DNA of 64,000 nt from Streptomyces xanthochromogenes (GTDB lineage: Bacteria > Actinomycetota > Actinomycetes > Streptomycetales > Streptomycetaceae): NCBI RefSeq assembly GCF_014650455.1, contig NZ_BMUZ01000016.1:124001-188000 (forward strand), in the 5' to 3' direction. A program made the position numbers and the translations under genes. Below, one piece after another: positions 53,937 to 63,157 of the stretch. Every line of letters begins with the position of its first letter. Position 1 is the first letter of the stretch. A model generated the notes under the pieces. The model ran no database searches and had not been told where the DNA came from. It was given only the letters and a program-made list of their open reading frames with translations.

Positions 53937-54040
53937 TCAGGTGGTAGCGGCTCCGGCGGCGCCGCCCGCGTGGACGGCTTCCAGCGTCTGCTCGTGCAGA
54001 GCCCGCAGGCCTGCGGCCAGCACGGGCTGGGGCCGGGACG
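53937..54040 (-). pseudogene. Scar of a paralogue of the gene at 55436-55759
   Basis: On the minus strand this reads GLRALHEQTLEAVHAGGAAG and stops at 53937. The gene at 55436 ends GLQALHEQTLEAVRSGGAAE. Only the last 30 or so residues remain. A duplication followed by loss of one copy, possibly the event that damaged the toxin 3' end, explains it. Confidence 0.6.
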
Positions 54041-54214
54041 CACAGCCCCCGCCGGCCCGGCCGCGGCCTGTTCTCGGAGCGCTCAACTCCGCCCGGTGTG
54101 GCCCGGGGAGGAATTCGACGGCTCATCCGGCGCGGCCTTTCGTCTCCAGCGGGCGTGGAGTCCGCGAGGCCAGACAGAGGCGCCCGCCGCGCGGACCCGG
54201 CGGACTTCCCCACT

Positions 54215-54409
54215 TCACTCTGACGGGAGCCGGCCTGCCAGCTCGGTGGCCAGGGCGTAGGCGTCGAGCTCTTCGTCGGAGCCCTGCCTGTGGGTTTCGG
54301 CGAAGTGGCGCAGTAGCCGCACGACATCCCGCGCCTCCACCAGAGTGATCAACGGTTCGCGCGGGGCGTCGGAATACGTACCCGTCACAGGGGCAGCGAG
54401 ATCATCCAT
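54215..54409 (-). CDS. Small acidic hypothetical protein, 64 aa
   Basis: ATG 54409 with GGAG about eleven bases upstream. The protein (VTGTYSDAPREPLITLVEAR, DVVRLLRHFAETHRQGSDEE, LDAYALATELAGRLPS) is short, acidic and helical. No family recognised. It is convergent with the end of the paralogue scar and divergent from the next gene. Confidence 0.55.
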   Translation of the reverse strand: MDDLAAPVTGTYSDAPREPLITLVEARDVVRLLRHFAETHRQGSDEELDAYALATELAGRLPSE

Positions 54410-54517
54410 GACAGGTCAACTCCGCGCCACCCGGGCTGGTTACGCAACCCGGCACGCCGCCCTGGCCAGAGGTCTACGATGGCCGCGCGAGTGCAACTCC
54501 AGTGCCGGGAGGCCGCC

Positions 54518-55018
54518 GTGACGCCGACCCCAGACCAGACTCACCGCCCGGACTACCCGCCGAAAACCCCGCCCCCGCCAAAGCGGCCCGTCGAATCGCC
54601 CCGCCCCGAAGCGGACTCCGCGATTGCGACCAGGCCACGACCGCGGGCGGTCATCAGCAACCGGCGCGCAGCCAACTGGACGCTGGAAAACGCCCCCTGG
54701 TCCCCAGCCAAAGCCGGCCGCCACATCCTCGGCCAGCTCGAAGCCTGGCACTACCAGACCCCCGCTTCTCTCGCCGACCGGCTGACCGGGATCACCGAAC
54801 TGCTGGCCCGGTCTGCCCTCGCCGACGGCGGCCGACGCGTCAGCCTCCACCTCGCCGACCAGGACCAGCAGGCACTCGTCATGGTCCTCTCCCACACCCC
54901 CCGCCGGGACGTCACCAGCGACGCTCTGCTCCACGACATTGCAGACCTTGGCGCATCCAGCTGCGGCGCCGACACCGCCTCCGACGGACGCCGGCTGTGG
55001 GCCGTGATCGACCTGTAG
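54518..55018 (+). CDS. Hypothetical protein, 166 aa
   Basis: GTG 54518 is preferred over ATG 54479 because GGGAGG lies five bases before it. A Pro-rich N-terminal tail of about 45 residues is followed by a folded part (NWTLENAPWSPAKAGRHILG, QLEAWHYQTPASLADRLTGI, LHLADQDQQALVMVLSHTP, SDGRRLWAVIDL). The ordering suggests an alpha/beta fold reminiscent of short RsbW-like ATPase partners, but the ATP-binding N and G boxes are missing. Function unknown. Confidence 0.6.
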   Translation: MTPTPDQTHRPDYPPKTPPPPKRPVESPRPEADSAIATRPRPRAVISNRRAANWTLENAPWSPAKAGRHILGQLEAWHYQTPASLADRLTGITELLARSALADGGRRVSLHLADQDQQALVMVLSHTPRRDVTSDALLHDIADLGASSCGADTASDGRRLWAVIDL

Positions 55019-55435
55019 GAGCCGCGCCCGAGCGTCACGACTCGGCAACACGGTTCGCCAGCGCGACCGTTCTGCAGGGCAATAGCCCCCTCACCGCAGG
55101 GGGACCCATGAACCGCACCCGCACTGTCGGCGGTGATGCAATTCCCCACGGTCCAGGCCGTCGGCATCACGTAATGCCCCACCCGTTGACTTGGTTCGAT
55201 GGCCGGCTCAGACCGCTACACGAACACGGGCACGGCGTCCGCACGTCCGTAGGCGAGCACTTGGGCGAGGACTGGACGGAACTGGACGACGCTGGATCGC
55301 CGGACGGGTGCACTGGCCGACCGAGCGCAGGTGGAGGCGGGTGGTCCGGCACCGCATGCCGAGTCGGGCCGACGGTGGTTCGTGCACGTCCGGCGCTGGG
55401 AGGGCTCCCCTCCCGCACCTGCGCATGCATCGGGG
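55019..55435. other. No gene supported
   Basis: About 420 bases with open frames on both strands but no ribosome site or credible composition. Confidence 0.4.
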
Positions 55436-55759
55436 CTACGGAGCCGAGGGGGTGCGGGCTTCAGCCGCGCCTCCGGAGCGGACGGCTTCCAGTGTCTGTT
55501 CGTGCAGAGCCTGCAGCCCAGCGCCGGGCAGAGGTTGAGGGCTGCCGGTCAGGGTGTACCATTCGTCCGCGTCCGTGTACTGGATGCGGGAGTGAGCCAA
55601 GCCATCATCTTCGACGCTGGTGGTGAGGGTGAGGTCGCCGGTGATGACGCCGACCTCGTCCGTCATCGCGCCACCCGGGCCCGCGGTGACCTGTCCGGTG
55701 TAGTGCTCCGAGGTCGTGCCGCGGGAGGCGGGCTGTGGTGTGTCGTTCATATGCTCCAT
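55436..55759 (-). CDS. Hypothetical protein, 104-107 aa
   Basis: Two ATG codons (55759, 55750) can start it. The middle is beta-prone (YTGQVTAGPGGAMTDEVGVI, TGDLTLTTSVEDDGLAHSRI, YTDADEWYTLTG) and the end is a helix (QALHEQTLEAVRSGGAA). The C-terminal part matches the scar at 53937. No function can be given. Confidence 0.6.
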   Translation of the reverse strand: MEHMNDTPQPASRGTTSEHYTGQVTAGPGGAMTDEVGVITGDLTLTTSVEDDGLAHSRIQYTDADEWYTLTGSPQPLPGAGLQALHEQTLEAVRSGGAAEARTPSAP

Positions 55760-55816
55760 CCTGCCCCGAACCGCTCGGGCTTTCTCAGTGGCTGCCGACT
55801 GCCGTCGTGGGCAGTG

Positions 55817-56551
55817 TCAGGCCGGACAGGTGGACAGCATGTCGGCCAGCTTGGCTTTCTCCGCTTCGGTGACCGTGAGCTGGTAGGTGGCTTTGACGGT
55901 GGTCCACGATTCCGCGTAGGCGCACCAGTAGTCCTTAGCGGGCGGTGCCCATTGGTCGGGGCTCTGGTCGCCCTTGGCACGGTTCGAGGTGGCGGAGACC
56001 GCGACGAGCTGGGGGTGGGTGAGGTCGTTGGCGAGCGCTTTTCGCTGCTCGGTCGTCCACGTGTTGGCGCCGGAGCGCCAGGCGTTGGCCAGCGGCACGG
56101 TGTGGTCGATGTCCATCTTGGCCGCGCTCGTGAACGTGAGGTGGTCGTAGCGGGAGATCCAACTGCCGGAGACGGCCTTGCAGTCGGCGCCCTTCGTCAC
56201 GTCGGTGCCGTCCCGCTCCAGGACGATTTCGCGGGTGTCGCACTTAGCGCCCTGGGAGGCCCAGTGAGGGAACTTCTCCCGGCTGTAGCCAGCCATCGAT
56301 CCCGCTGCCGCGACCTTCAGCCCTGCCAGCTGCGCGCGGGCCACCGACACCGTCGGCATGCCCGGCAGCTGCTTCACGTCCCCCGGCGCACCCAACGCAC
56401 CAGCCCCAGAACTCCGGGAGTCGGAGGCCGACGGTGACGGCTTGCCGTCGGCCGCGCGGCTATCGCCGGTCCCTCCAGAGCACCCGCTCGCTCCCAGAAC
56501 GAGTACGACGGCCAAACACCCTGTGACCACGCTGGGCTGACGACCCACCAT
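55817..56551 (-). CDS. HNH-family nuclease, lipoprotein
   Basis: ATG 56551 follows GGGAG. The N-terminus has a lipobox (CLAVVLVLGASGC, Cys24), then a Ser/Ala/Gly linker. The nuclease part has DIDHTVPLANAWRSGA with His150, ALANDLTHPQLVAVS and NRAKGDQSPDQWAPP, the same layout as the secreted enzyme at 18324-19019. The lipid anchor would keep it on the outer face of the membrane. It may degrade incoming or environmental DNA. Confidence 0.85.
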   Translation of the reverse strand: MVGRQPSVVTGCLAVVLVLGASGCSGGTGDSRAADGKPSPSASDSRSSGAGALGAPGDVKQLPGMPTVSVARAQLAGLKVAAAGSMAGYSREKFPHWASQGAKCDTREIVLERDGTDVTKGADCKAVSGSWISRYDHLTFTSAAKMDIDHTVPLANAWRSGANTWTTEQRKALANDLTHPQLVAVSATSNRAKGDQSPDQWAPPAKDYWCAYAESWTTVKATYQLTVTEAEKAKLADMLSTCPA

Positions 56552-56749
56552 CCACTCCCTACACCGAACCGATGCCCTGAATCTGGGCGATCCGCCCTGA
56601 CGATACCCAGAAGCCCCGCCCGCCCATGCGCACCGCACATCGCCACGCCCGCATCAGCTTCCTGCCCTTCGCCTCTGTCGCCGTCCCGGGGAGCCTGCGT
56701 CTGATGGCTCGCCGGCCGCCCAGGCCGGGACTGCTGCCCGGCGACGGCC

Positions 56750-56778
56750 GAGGCCGGCACCCGAAGGGTGCCGGCCTC
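56750..56778. terminator. Strong bidirectional hairpin terminator
   Basis: A perfect 13-base stem, GAGGCCGGCACCC / GGGTGCCGGCCTC, with a three-base loop. It lies 39 bases beyond the 3' end of the lamin-tail fragment. Confidence 0.8.
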
Positions 56779-56816
56779 TACGGCTCACCATCGTCGCGAC
56801 GAATGCGGGCCCTGGT

Positions 56817-57095
56817 TCAGCGGCGTCCCCAGGACTTCGCCGCGACGATGTGCTGGTGGTTGTCGCGCAGGATCGCGGTGTCACCCGTGTTCTTCCACAC
56901 GTAGTCGCGGCGGTATTGGTAGACGTCGCGGCCGATGCCGGTGTGGACCCGGACCGACTGGTGGGCAGCCAGGCGCAGGTTGTGGAAGGTGTAGGTGTGG
57001 CGGGACCGGTCGGTGAGAGTCCAGCCCTTCAAGTTGACGCCGCCGCGGCCGGTGTTGGTGACGGTAATCCACTCGGCGTTGAGGCTGGATCGACC
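56817..57095 (-). pseudogene. Lamin-tail-domain (LTD) protein, N-terminally truncated
   Basis: The minus strand encodes SLNAEWITVTNTGRGGVNLK, GWTLTDRSRHTYTFHNLRLA, VHTGIGRDVYQYRRDYVWK and ends KSWGRR. This is most of a lamin-tail domain as found in secreted Streptomyces proteins, including its WxLxD and V-W-x-N patterns. The signal peptide and first strand are missing: upstream of about 57095 the sequence is unrelated. It is followed by a strong terminator, so the 3' end is original and the 5' end was lost. Confidence 0.7.
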
Positions 57096-57650
57096 ACGCT
57101 CCCCGAGCGGAGTGCGGCAAGGCCAATGGGCGGCAGCTGATGATCGCCGTTGGCAAAGGGCCGGGAGCGGCGGCCGAATGGCACCCCTCAGCAAGGAGGT
57201 GTTTGCTGGCCCGCTTCAGGAGGTTGATGGCGAGGTTGTCAGTGGCCTCAGCCTGACCCGAAGAGGCGGTGCACGAGACCAGGTGCCGTCCGGAATTGCA
57301 GCGGCGAGGACGGAAGCATTGCGGGTGGCCTCGTTGTGCCGGATGAGCGGGCCGCCGTTTTACTGTCAGGAAGGGGCGGTTTCGCTCAGGTCCGGTCGAC
57401 GAGGGGCGTGTCGTCACATGGGCGGCGGCGCGAGGGGGCCCAAAGCCCTCCGGCGGGAAGGACGGCGCCGTCCATAGTCCACGGACGGAGTGGGCGTCCC
57501 AGCACTCCCCCTGCACAGGCTTCAACGGAGGCTTCTGACCACACCTTGCCGGTCAGCAGGACAGAACATGCGTGGAAACGGCCCCGCATCGGGGCCGGCT
57601 ATCTCCAGCAGCAGCGACAGCGCGGGCGAAGCCGACGGCAAACGCAGCCC
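57096..57650. other. Gene-poor stretch, unknown insertion debris
   Basis: About 550 bases. This DNA replaced the 5' end of the lamin-tail gene. A minus-strand frame contains DNLAINLLKRASKHLLAEG, which could be a piece of a transposase, but I cannot place it. Confidence 0.35.
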
Positions 57651-58331
57651 TCAGCTGAGGCCGAGCGTGGCCAGTGCGGTGGTCCAGTCGGCCGCGATCG
57701 CTTTCTGCGCCGCGGCGAGTTGCACCTTTCCGGAGCAGACGGCGGTGTGGAGTTTGGACTCGACACTGTCCTTGGGGTTGTTGGGGCCCGCACCGGCCTT
57801 GTGACCCGGGGAAGGCGGTTCGACCCAGAGGTTGCGGGAATCGTTGGGGTCGCCGCCCAACTCCAGACTGACCAGGTGGTCGTACTCGGCGTCGTGCAGG
57901 GCGCCGGTGTAGGCGTAGGACTTGGCGTTCGCCGTCTTCTCCACCCCGGTGACGCTCTCGGGCGGCCGGATCGTCGAGGTGTAGCCGGATGCGCAGATGG
58001 TGGTCTTCAACGTGGCCGGGGTGACCTTCGGATTGAGGGCACCGGGCGTGCACTTTTTGTCCTCGAGGGGCTGCTTGTCCGCCGTGTATCCGAAGTGGCA
58101 CGACCCGGTCGGCGGCTGGCTTTGCACCGTGTACTTCGCCTGCGGACCAGGCCCGTACGGCAGGGACGCAGGAGCACCGCCTGTCCCGGTCACCGAACTC
58201 TGGGCAACGCTGGACGTCGGCGCCGCTGGATGCTTGGCACTGGTATCGGAGGAGGTGCTGGCCGAACAGCCCGCCACCGTGACGGTGAGCAGCAGCGACA
58301 CAGCGGGGACAACAGCGGCTCGGATACCCAT
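57651..58331 (-). CDS. HNH-like nuclease domain lipoprotein
   Basis: ATG 58331. A lipobox (LLLTVTVAGC, Cys22) precedes a Ser/Ala linker. The C-terminal half holds EYDHLVSLELGGDPNDSRNL with Asp151, His152 and Asn167, the motif of HNH-type nucleases of the DHLVPLxLGG group. Two Cys pairs lie at residues 78-94 and 113-198. It is of a different subgroup from the DIDH nucleases at 18324 and 55817. Position outside the membrane suggests digestion of extracellular DNA. A substrate other than DNA is possible. Confidence 0.72.
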   Translation of the reverse strand: MGIRAAVVPAVSLLLTVTVAGCSASTSSDTSAKHPAAPTSSVAQSSVTGTGGAPASLPYGPGPQAKYTVQSQPPTGSCHFGYTADKQPLEDKKCTPGALNPKVTPATLKTTICASGYTSTIRPPESVTGVEKTANAKSYAYTGALHDAEYDHLVSLELGGDPNDSRNLWVEPPSPGHKAGAGPNNPKDSVESKLHTAVCSGKVQLAAAQKAIAADWTTALATLGLS

Positions 58332-58641
58332 GGCAGACCCCCGGCACGACGGCGACACCGTGAGGCTACCGCGCGATCCCGAACTCCCGCGTGGGAATTC
58401 GGTGTTGTTGGCCAGGTGCAAGGATCCGGCCCGCGCCGCGCTGGTCCGCAGAGAAGACCACGCCGTGATCGTGATGCACGTCGCAGCCGGCCTCAGCGGT
58501 ACCCGTCGGAACGGCCGGACCGGTTTTCTTCCCCTCGGCCTGCACTGGTAAAGGTGCGGCTGAAGCTTCATAGGCGGCGGGATCGGCTCTGCTGCAGGAT
58601 CGGAGGTCTAAGGCGGGACTGGAACCGAAGGGGTGCCGAGC

Positions 58642-59412
58642 GTGACAGAACCGATGGTGCGGGCGAACGAGACGATAGTGCCGGTGATGCCGTGCGCGTC
58701 GGTGGAGGAGACGCTGGAGTTCTACCAGTCGCTGGGATTTCAGGTCACCTACCAACAGGCCCGGCCTTATATCTACCTCGTGCTGGAGTGGAGCGGCTTC
58801 GCGCTGCACTTCGGGACGCCGCCGAAGACCATCGACCCGGACCAGGAGGACGCCGGCGCCTGCCTGGTCATAGTCGACGCGGTCGCGCCGTACCACGCGG
58901 AATTCACCCGGGCCATGCGTGCCGCCTACGGCAAGGTCCTGACCAAGGGCAGGCCGCGCATCACCCGGTACAGGCCCGGGGCGAGCCGGTTCACCGTCAT
59001 TGACCCGTCCGGGAACTCGATCATCTTCATCCAGCGGGACGAACCCGCCGAGCTGGAATACGGCGGCTCCAAGCACCTCACGGGCCTGGCCAAGGCGCTC
59101 GACCACGCCCGCATCTTCGCCGAGTTCAAGACCGACGACCGCACCGCCCTGCGCGTGATCACCACGGCCCTCCGCAGACACGGGGCCACCGCCCCGCCCG
59201 TGGAGGTGGCCCACGCCCTCGCTCACCTCATCGAGCTCGCCGCCGCCCTGGAGGAGACCGCCGACGTCGACGAATGGCGCCGCCGGCTCAACGCCCTCGA
59301 CATCAACGACACCGAACGCCACCAGATCGCCGAAGGACTCCGCAACGCCGACTCGCTTCATCTGTGGCACACCGAGGCGGGACCGGAACCAGAGGCAACG
59401 GACGCACCCTGA
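58642..59412 (+). CDS. VOC (glyoxalase/bleomycin-resistance-like) fold protein with helical C-terminal part
   Basis: GTG 58642 lies eight bases after AAGGGG; GTG 58633 is also open. Residues 10-125 follow the VOC pattern (VMPCASVEETLEFYQSLGFQ, WSGFALHFGTPPKTID, TVIDPSGNSIIFIQRDEP). The second half (TGLAKALDHARIFAEFKTDD, VAHALAHLIELAAALEETAD) is helical and not part of normal VOC proteins. Such proteins can bind drugs or act as metalloenzymes; the metal ligands are not all clear here. A cargo or resistance role is possible. Confidence 0.75.
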   Translation: MTEPMVRANETIVPVMPCASVEETLEFYQSLGFQVTYQQARPYIYLVLEWSGFALHFGTPPKTIDPDQEDAGACLVIVDAVAPYHAEFTRAMRAAYGKVLTKGRPRITRYRPGASRFTVIDPSGNSIIFIQRDEPAELEYGGSKHLTGLAKALDHARIFAEFKTDDRTALRVITTALRRHGATAPPVEVAHALAHLIELAAALEETADVDEWRRRLNALDINDTERHQIAEGLRNADSLHLWHTEAGPEPEATDAP

Positions 59413-59807
59413 CACATTCACCAGGCCAGACTGCGCTGCCACGAACGGCCCGATGGCCAAAGCTTGGTGACAGTGAGCCTTTCCCCTCCTCACTCTGGGC
59501 TGGCCAGGTTCCGGTTGAGGAGGGCGTGGACGAGGCTGGTGACGCGGAGGGAGGAACTCTGCCTACATGCCGGTGGCGCCAGCCCGGATTGGCAATCCTG
59601 GAGGGCCAGGCCCTCCGTAGGGACGTCTCGAACCCCTGCCGGGTGTGCCTCTTCGAGGACCACCTCTCCGGGACGGTCCTCATATGCGCGGGCTTCGTGC
59701 GCGGTCGGTCAGCTGCGCACGCTCATGCGATGCAGGTGGAAAGGTTCCCGCGGCCGTGAGGTGCTTCTCGGTCTCGCGTCGGCTTCCGGTGGCCTGGTCG
59801 GCCCTGT
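59413..59807. other. No gene supported
   Basis: About 395 bases between convergent genes. No supported gene, tRNA or strong hairpin was seen. Confidence 0.4.
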
Positions 59808-60986
59808 CTACCGCAGCGCCTTGCGCAATGCGGCTGTTGTGGGAGGGTCGGCGGCGTCGGCCTCGATGCTGATGCAGTTCGTGCCGGTGGCGGTGGCCAG
59901 GTTGCGGCAGGCGCCGGCGAAGTGGACGGCAGTCTCGGGTCCTGCGTGCGGCTCGAACGAGGCTTGGCGGACGGTGAGTCCGGCAGGGGTGGAGGCGAGG
60001 TCGGCGCGGGCGATGAGCCGGCCGTCGGCCAGCAGGGGGCAGACGTAGTAGCCGTGTTCGCGGCGGGCCACGGGTTTGTACGCCTCGAAGACCTGAGTGA
60101 AGCCGAAGAGCCGCTGGACGCGGGGGCGGTGCCAGATGAGGTTGTCGAACGGACCGAGGAAGACCGGCTCCCGGGGAGCGGCTACGGGTCCGGCGAGCGT
60201 GGACGCGTCGGCCCAGGCGCTCCCCCATCCCTCGACGGCAACCGGAGCGAGCGCCGTGCGCGGCAGGAGGCGTTCGGCGGTTGCGGGGCGGATGCGGAGG
60301 TAGTCGGCATAGTCGTCGACGGTGCCGAGTCCGAGGGTGGTGGCGGCGTGTTCGAGGAGCCGGATCTGGCAGGTGTCGTCGTCCAGGCCGTCGCCGAGGA
60401 GCGGGTGGGGGATACAGCGTTCGGGGAGGTCGAAGAGGCGTTGGCCTGAGGTGTAGCGGGTGCAGGCGAGGTCGCCGGCCCAGACCATGAACTCAAGTGC
60501 GGTCTTCGTAGGCCCCCAGCCCCAGCCGGTGGTCGTGGGCTGTTCGGTGCGCAGGCCGCGCAGCGGCAGGGGCCCGTCGGCGCGGATGCGGGCGATGAGC
60601 GCTGCGCGCTGCCCGGGGTCGGGGTATTGGGGACGGGTGCGGGTGTGGCGGCGTCTGAACGCCCACAGCGGCCAGTCGTCAAGGGGCACCAGGCTGAGGG
60701 CGTGGGCGGGATACACGAACGCCGCGGGCCGGCTGATCGAGTTGAGGGCGGCGTCTACGTCACGGGTGGTGGCGTGGGGGATGCGGGTGGCGAGGGTGAG
60801 CTGGTGGGCGCGGGCCAGAACGCTGATGCTGTCGAGCTGCACCGCATGCACATGCCCCAGTACCGACGGGACGTCGGCACGGTCGCCGGGCGGGAAGGCC
60901 GCGGCGACCGCGATGTTCCGTGCCTGTGCAAGCGAGAGTTCGGCCTCGGGACGGGGTGAAGCACTCACGCCTGCTGTTCTGGTCAC
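59808..60986 (-). CDS. AlkX/YcaQ-type DNA glycosylase (HTH_42 family)
   Basis: GTG 60986 overlaps the stop of the MFS gene (GTGA). The 392-residue protein has the N-terminal signature AVQLDSISVLARAHQLTLAT, with the Q-x-D catalytic motif at Gln50 and Asp52, tandem winged helices, and a C-terminal beta domain (LGPFDNLIWHRPRVQRLFGF, VFEAYKPVARREHGYYVCP). YcaQ/AlkX enzymes remove bulky or cross-linked purine adducts. Streptomyces relatives such as AlkZ protect producers of DNA-alkylating antibiotics. The coupled exporter gene upstream fits a self-resistance unit. Confidence 0.88.
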   Translation of the reverse strand: MTRTAGVSASPRPEAELSLAQARNIAVAAAFPPGDRADVPSVLGHVHAVQLDSISVLARAHQLTLATRIPHATTRDVDAALNSISRPAAFVYPAHALSLVPLDDWPLWAFRRRHTRTRPQYPDPGQRAALIARIRADGPLPLRGLRTEQPTTTGWGWGPTKTALEFMVWAGDLACTRYTSGQRLFDLPERCIPHPLLGDGLDDDTCQIRLLEHAATTLGLGTVDDYADYLRIRPATAERLLPRTALAPVAVEGWGSAWADASTLAGPVAAPREPVFLGPFDNLIWHRPRVQRLFGFTQVFEAYKPVARREHGYYVCPLLADGRLIARADLASTPAGLTVRQASFEPHAGPETAVHFAGACRNLATATGTNCISIEADAADPPTTAALRKALR

Positions 60987-62347
60987 GGGTGGTGATCCGT
61001 CGCACCCGACACTGCCGTGGCCTGGGCCGCCCGGGCGTCAACGGCCCCAGTGGGCTGGGCTGTTGCGGCCGGTACCGGCTGCCCCTCCCCCACGTCGGAC
61101 CGGGCGGGCCGAGCTCGGTTCCGGCTCATCTGGAGGAGGGTTACGGCGGCTCCTGTGGCGGCGCAGCAGGTGAGGATGAGCAGGGCGGTATCCCATTTCT
61201 GTGCTTGGACGAGGGTTCCGGTGATGGTGGCCATGATGCCGTTGGCGACGTCGGCGGTGGCGCCGATCCAGGTGTTTGCCTCGATACGCATGTCGTCGGT
61301 GGCGGTGGCGTCGGTCAGCAGGAAGGCGTTGATGAACAGCGGGGTGACGAACAGGCCCGCGATCAGGAGGAGGGTGGCGAGGAGCCAGAGGGGGCGGGCG
61401 AGGAAGAGCAGGAGTGCGGGGATGGTGAGGCCGAGGGTGAGGATCCGGTATTTATGCCACAGGTCGCTGCGCCAGGGCAGGGCTGCGTAGGCGATGCCGC
61501 CGAGGACGCCGCCGGTGCTGGTCGCGGCAAGGAGGGGGCCGAGCCAGGCGGTGGCGTGTTCGTGCTGGGTGTAGGCGGGGACCAGGATGCCGGTGCCGCC
61601 GAACAGGGCGCCCATGACCAGGAGCGGCAGCAGGATGGCCGGCATGCCGGGCAGGGCAAGTGGCCCGAGCCAGCGTCGCCCGCGGTTTCGCGGTGCGGCG
61701 GCCGATGGCGGTGTACGGGTGGGGGTGAGGTGGTGGCGGTGGGCTGCGGCGAGATAGAGGGCCATGACGGCTACGAAGCAGGCAGCCGCTGTCTCGTAGC
61801 CGTGGCGGGGGCCGAGCAGGACGAGGGCGGCTCCGGCAATCAGGGGGGCCAGGACGAATCCGGCCTCCTCCAGCACGCTGTCCGCGCTGTGGACGGCTTT
61901 CAGCTGGGCCTCCCCGGTGGCCAGTCGCCGCCAGGAACTGCGCAGGGCGGCGTTGAGCGGGGGGCTGGTGAGGGTGGCGGCGATGACCAGCGGGAGGGTG
62001 GTGGGCCAGGGCCAGGCGTAGTGGATGCTGGCTGTGACCAGGGCGAGCAGGAGGGTGGTGGCGCTGGCCATGGCCAGCAGCGTGCGCGGTCCGCAGCGGT
62101 CCAGGAGACGGCCGCGCAGCGGGGCGCAGAGGGCCAGGACCAGGGTGTAGGTGCCGCCGACGGTCGCGGCCCGGGCGTAGCCGTGGGCGTCAGCGAGGGC
62201 CAGCAGCAGCAGGATGGGCAGGGTCGCCGCGGTGGTGCGGGTCAGGAAGGCGATCGTGAGCAGTCCACGCACCGGGCGGCCGGTCAACAGGCTCAGCGTG
62301 CTGGGGTGTTCCGCGTCGATGCCGGTGGGTGGGCTGGAGGCGGTCAC
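60983..62347 (-). CDS. MFS transporter
   Basis: GTG 62347 overlaps the stop of the upstream gene, and its own stop overlaps the glycosylase start. The 454-residue protein has about 12 hydrophobic segments (RGLLTIAFLTRTTAATLPIL, GGTYTLVLALCAPLRGRLLD, LDRCGPRTLLA). The loop motif between helices 2 and 3 (RGRLLDRCGPR) matches the MFS signature. The hydrophilic C-terminal tail is Ala/Pro-rich. A drug efflux role beside a DNA-repair enzyme is plausible. Confidence 0.85.
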   Translation of the reverse strand: MTASSPPTGIDAEHPSTLSLLTGRPVRGLLTIAFLTRTTAATLPILLLLALADAHGYARAATVGGTYTLVLALCAPLRGRLLDRCGPRTLLAMASATTLLLALVTASIHYAWPWPTTLPLVIAATLTSPPLNAALRSSWRRLATGEAQLKAVHSADSVLEEAGFVLAPLIAGAALVLLGPRHGYETAAACFVAVMALYLAAAHRHHLTPTRTPPSAAAPRNRGRRWLGPLALPGMPAILLPLLVMGALFGGTGILVPAYTQHEHATAWLGPLLAATSTGGVLGGIAYAALPWRSDLWHKYRILTLGLTIPALLLFLARPLWLLATLLLIAGLFVTPLFINAFLLTDATATDDMRIEANTWIGATADVANGIMATITGTLVQAQKWDTALLILTCCAATGAAVTLLQMSRNRARPARSDVGEGQPVPAATAQPTGAVDARAAQATAVSGATDHHP

Positions 62348-63105
62348 GGCGAGCCCTCCGGAGCGTTCGGTGCCTCGGGAGCGTTGTGCGCCTCGGCGGC
62401 AGCCCGGGGCGGGGTGGTCTGTGATGCGGTGGGAAGGGTGTGTGCGGTGGCGCGCAGAGAGTCGGGGTGCAGGAGCACGATCCGGGCGATCTCCTGCCCT
62501 CGGTGGATGGGGACGGGGTGGTCGGGCTGGACGGCGATGCTCATGCCTCCCCGCTCAGCCATCGCGTTGACGGCTTTGGCGGGGATCACGCCGAGTGGCA
62601 CGCTCAGGCCCGGAGTGCGGGGGCTGGGTGGGGGCATGACCATGAGGAAGGTGCCGGTCGGGATGCGGGCGGCGAAGCCCAGGCGCCATTCCACGGTGCC
62701 CTGCCCGTTCGGGATGAACATGCCTTCCCAACCGCCGGTGGCCGTGCGGTAGTCGCCGAGATGGAGCCAGGAAGCATCCCCGGTGGCGATCCAGTCCTTG
62801 CCGCGCTGGAACATGCGCTGCCCCCCGAGTCGGCGGCCCACCTGCTGGGGGTCTTCGGCGTCAGGGACGGCCAGGCCGATTTCCTCCAAAGGCCGCATCG
62901 TGAGGGTGAGCGGGGAGCGCAGCGACCAGCCCAGTTCCCGGCCCAGGACCCAGGGAGGGCAGTCCGCGGGCAGACGGGGGATGCGCAGGTAGCGGAACGA
63001 GTCCCGGTAGACGTCGCGTTCCGCGCGCGCCTCGGCCCGGCCGGCCTTCGGCTTCTCGGGCAGCAGCGCCCAGGGGTGGAGCGGGTGAAAGGTGACCTCG
63101 GCCAA
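62344..63105 (-). CDS. Unknown protein of the glycosylase operon, 253 aa
   Basis: TTG 63105 is chosen because GGGAG lies about nine bases upstream and the reading before it is not protein-like. Segments such as GRELGWSLRSPLTLTMRPLE and EGMFIPNGQGTVEWRLGFAA are followed by LGVIPAKAVNAMAERGGMSI and HRGQEIARIVLLHPDSLR. The latter half resembles the beta-barrel arrangement of the dUTPase/dCTP-deaminase fold, but no catalytic motif is clear. The C-terminal 35 residues are Ala/Pro-rich. It overlaps the MFS gene. Confidence 0.65.
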   Translation of the reverse strand: MAEVTFHPLHPWALLPEKPKAGRAEARAERDVYRDSFRYLRIPRLPADCPPWVLGRELGWSLRSPLTLTMRPLEEIGLAVPDAEDPQQVGRRLGGQRMFQRGKDWIATGDASWLHLGDYRTATGGWEGMFIPNGQGTVEWRLGFAARIPTGTFLMVMPPPSPRTPGLSVPLGVIPAKAVNAMAERGGMSIAVQPDHPVPIHRGQEIARIVLLHPDSLRATAHTLPTASQTTPPRAAAEAHNAPEAPNAPEGSP

Positions 63106-63157
63106 TGTGGTCTGCTCCCGGACGAGAAAACAGGCGGTGCAGGGGGGTTTGGGTGCC

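Noticed and set aside
59413..59807. tRNA gene near 59590-59660
   Set aside because: No cloverleaf or TTCGAATC-type T-arm could be formed.
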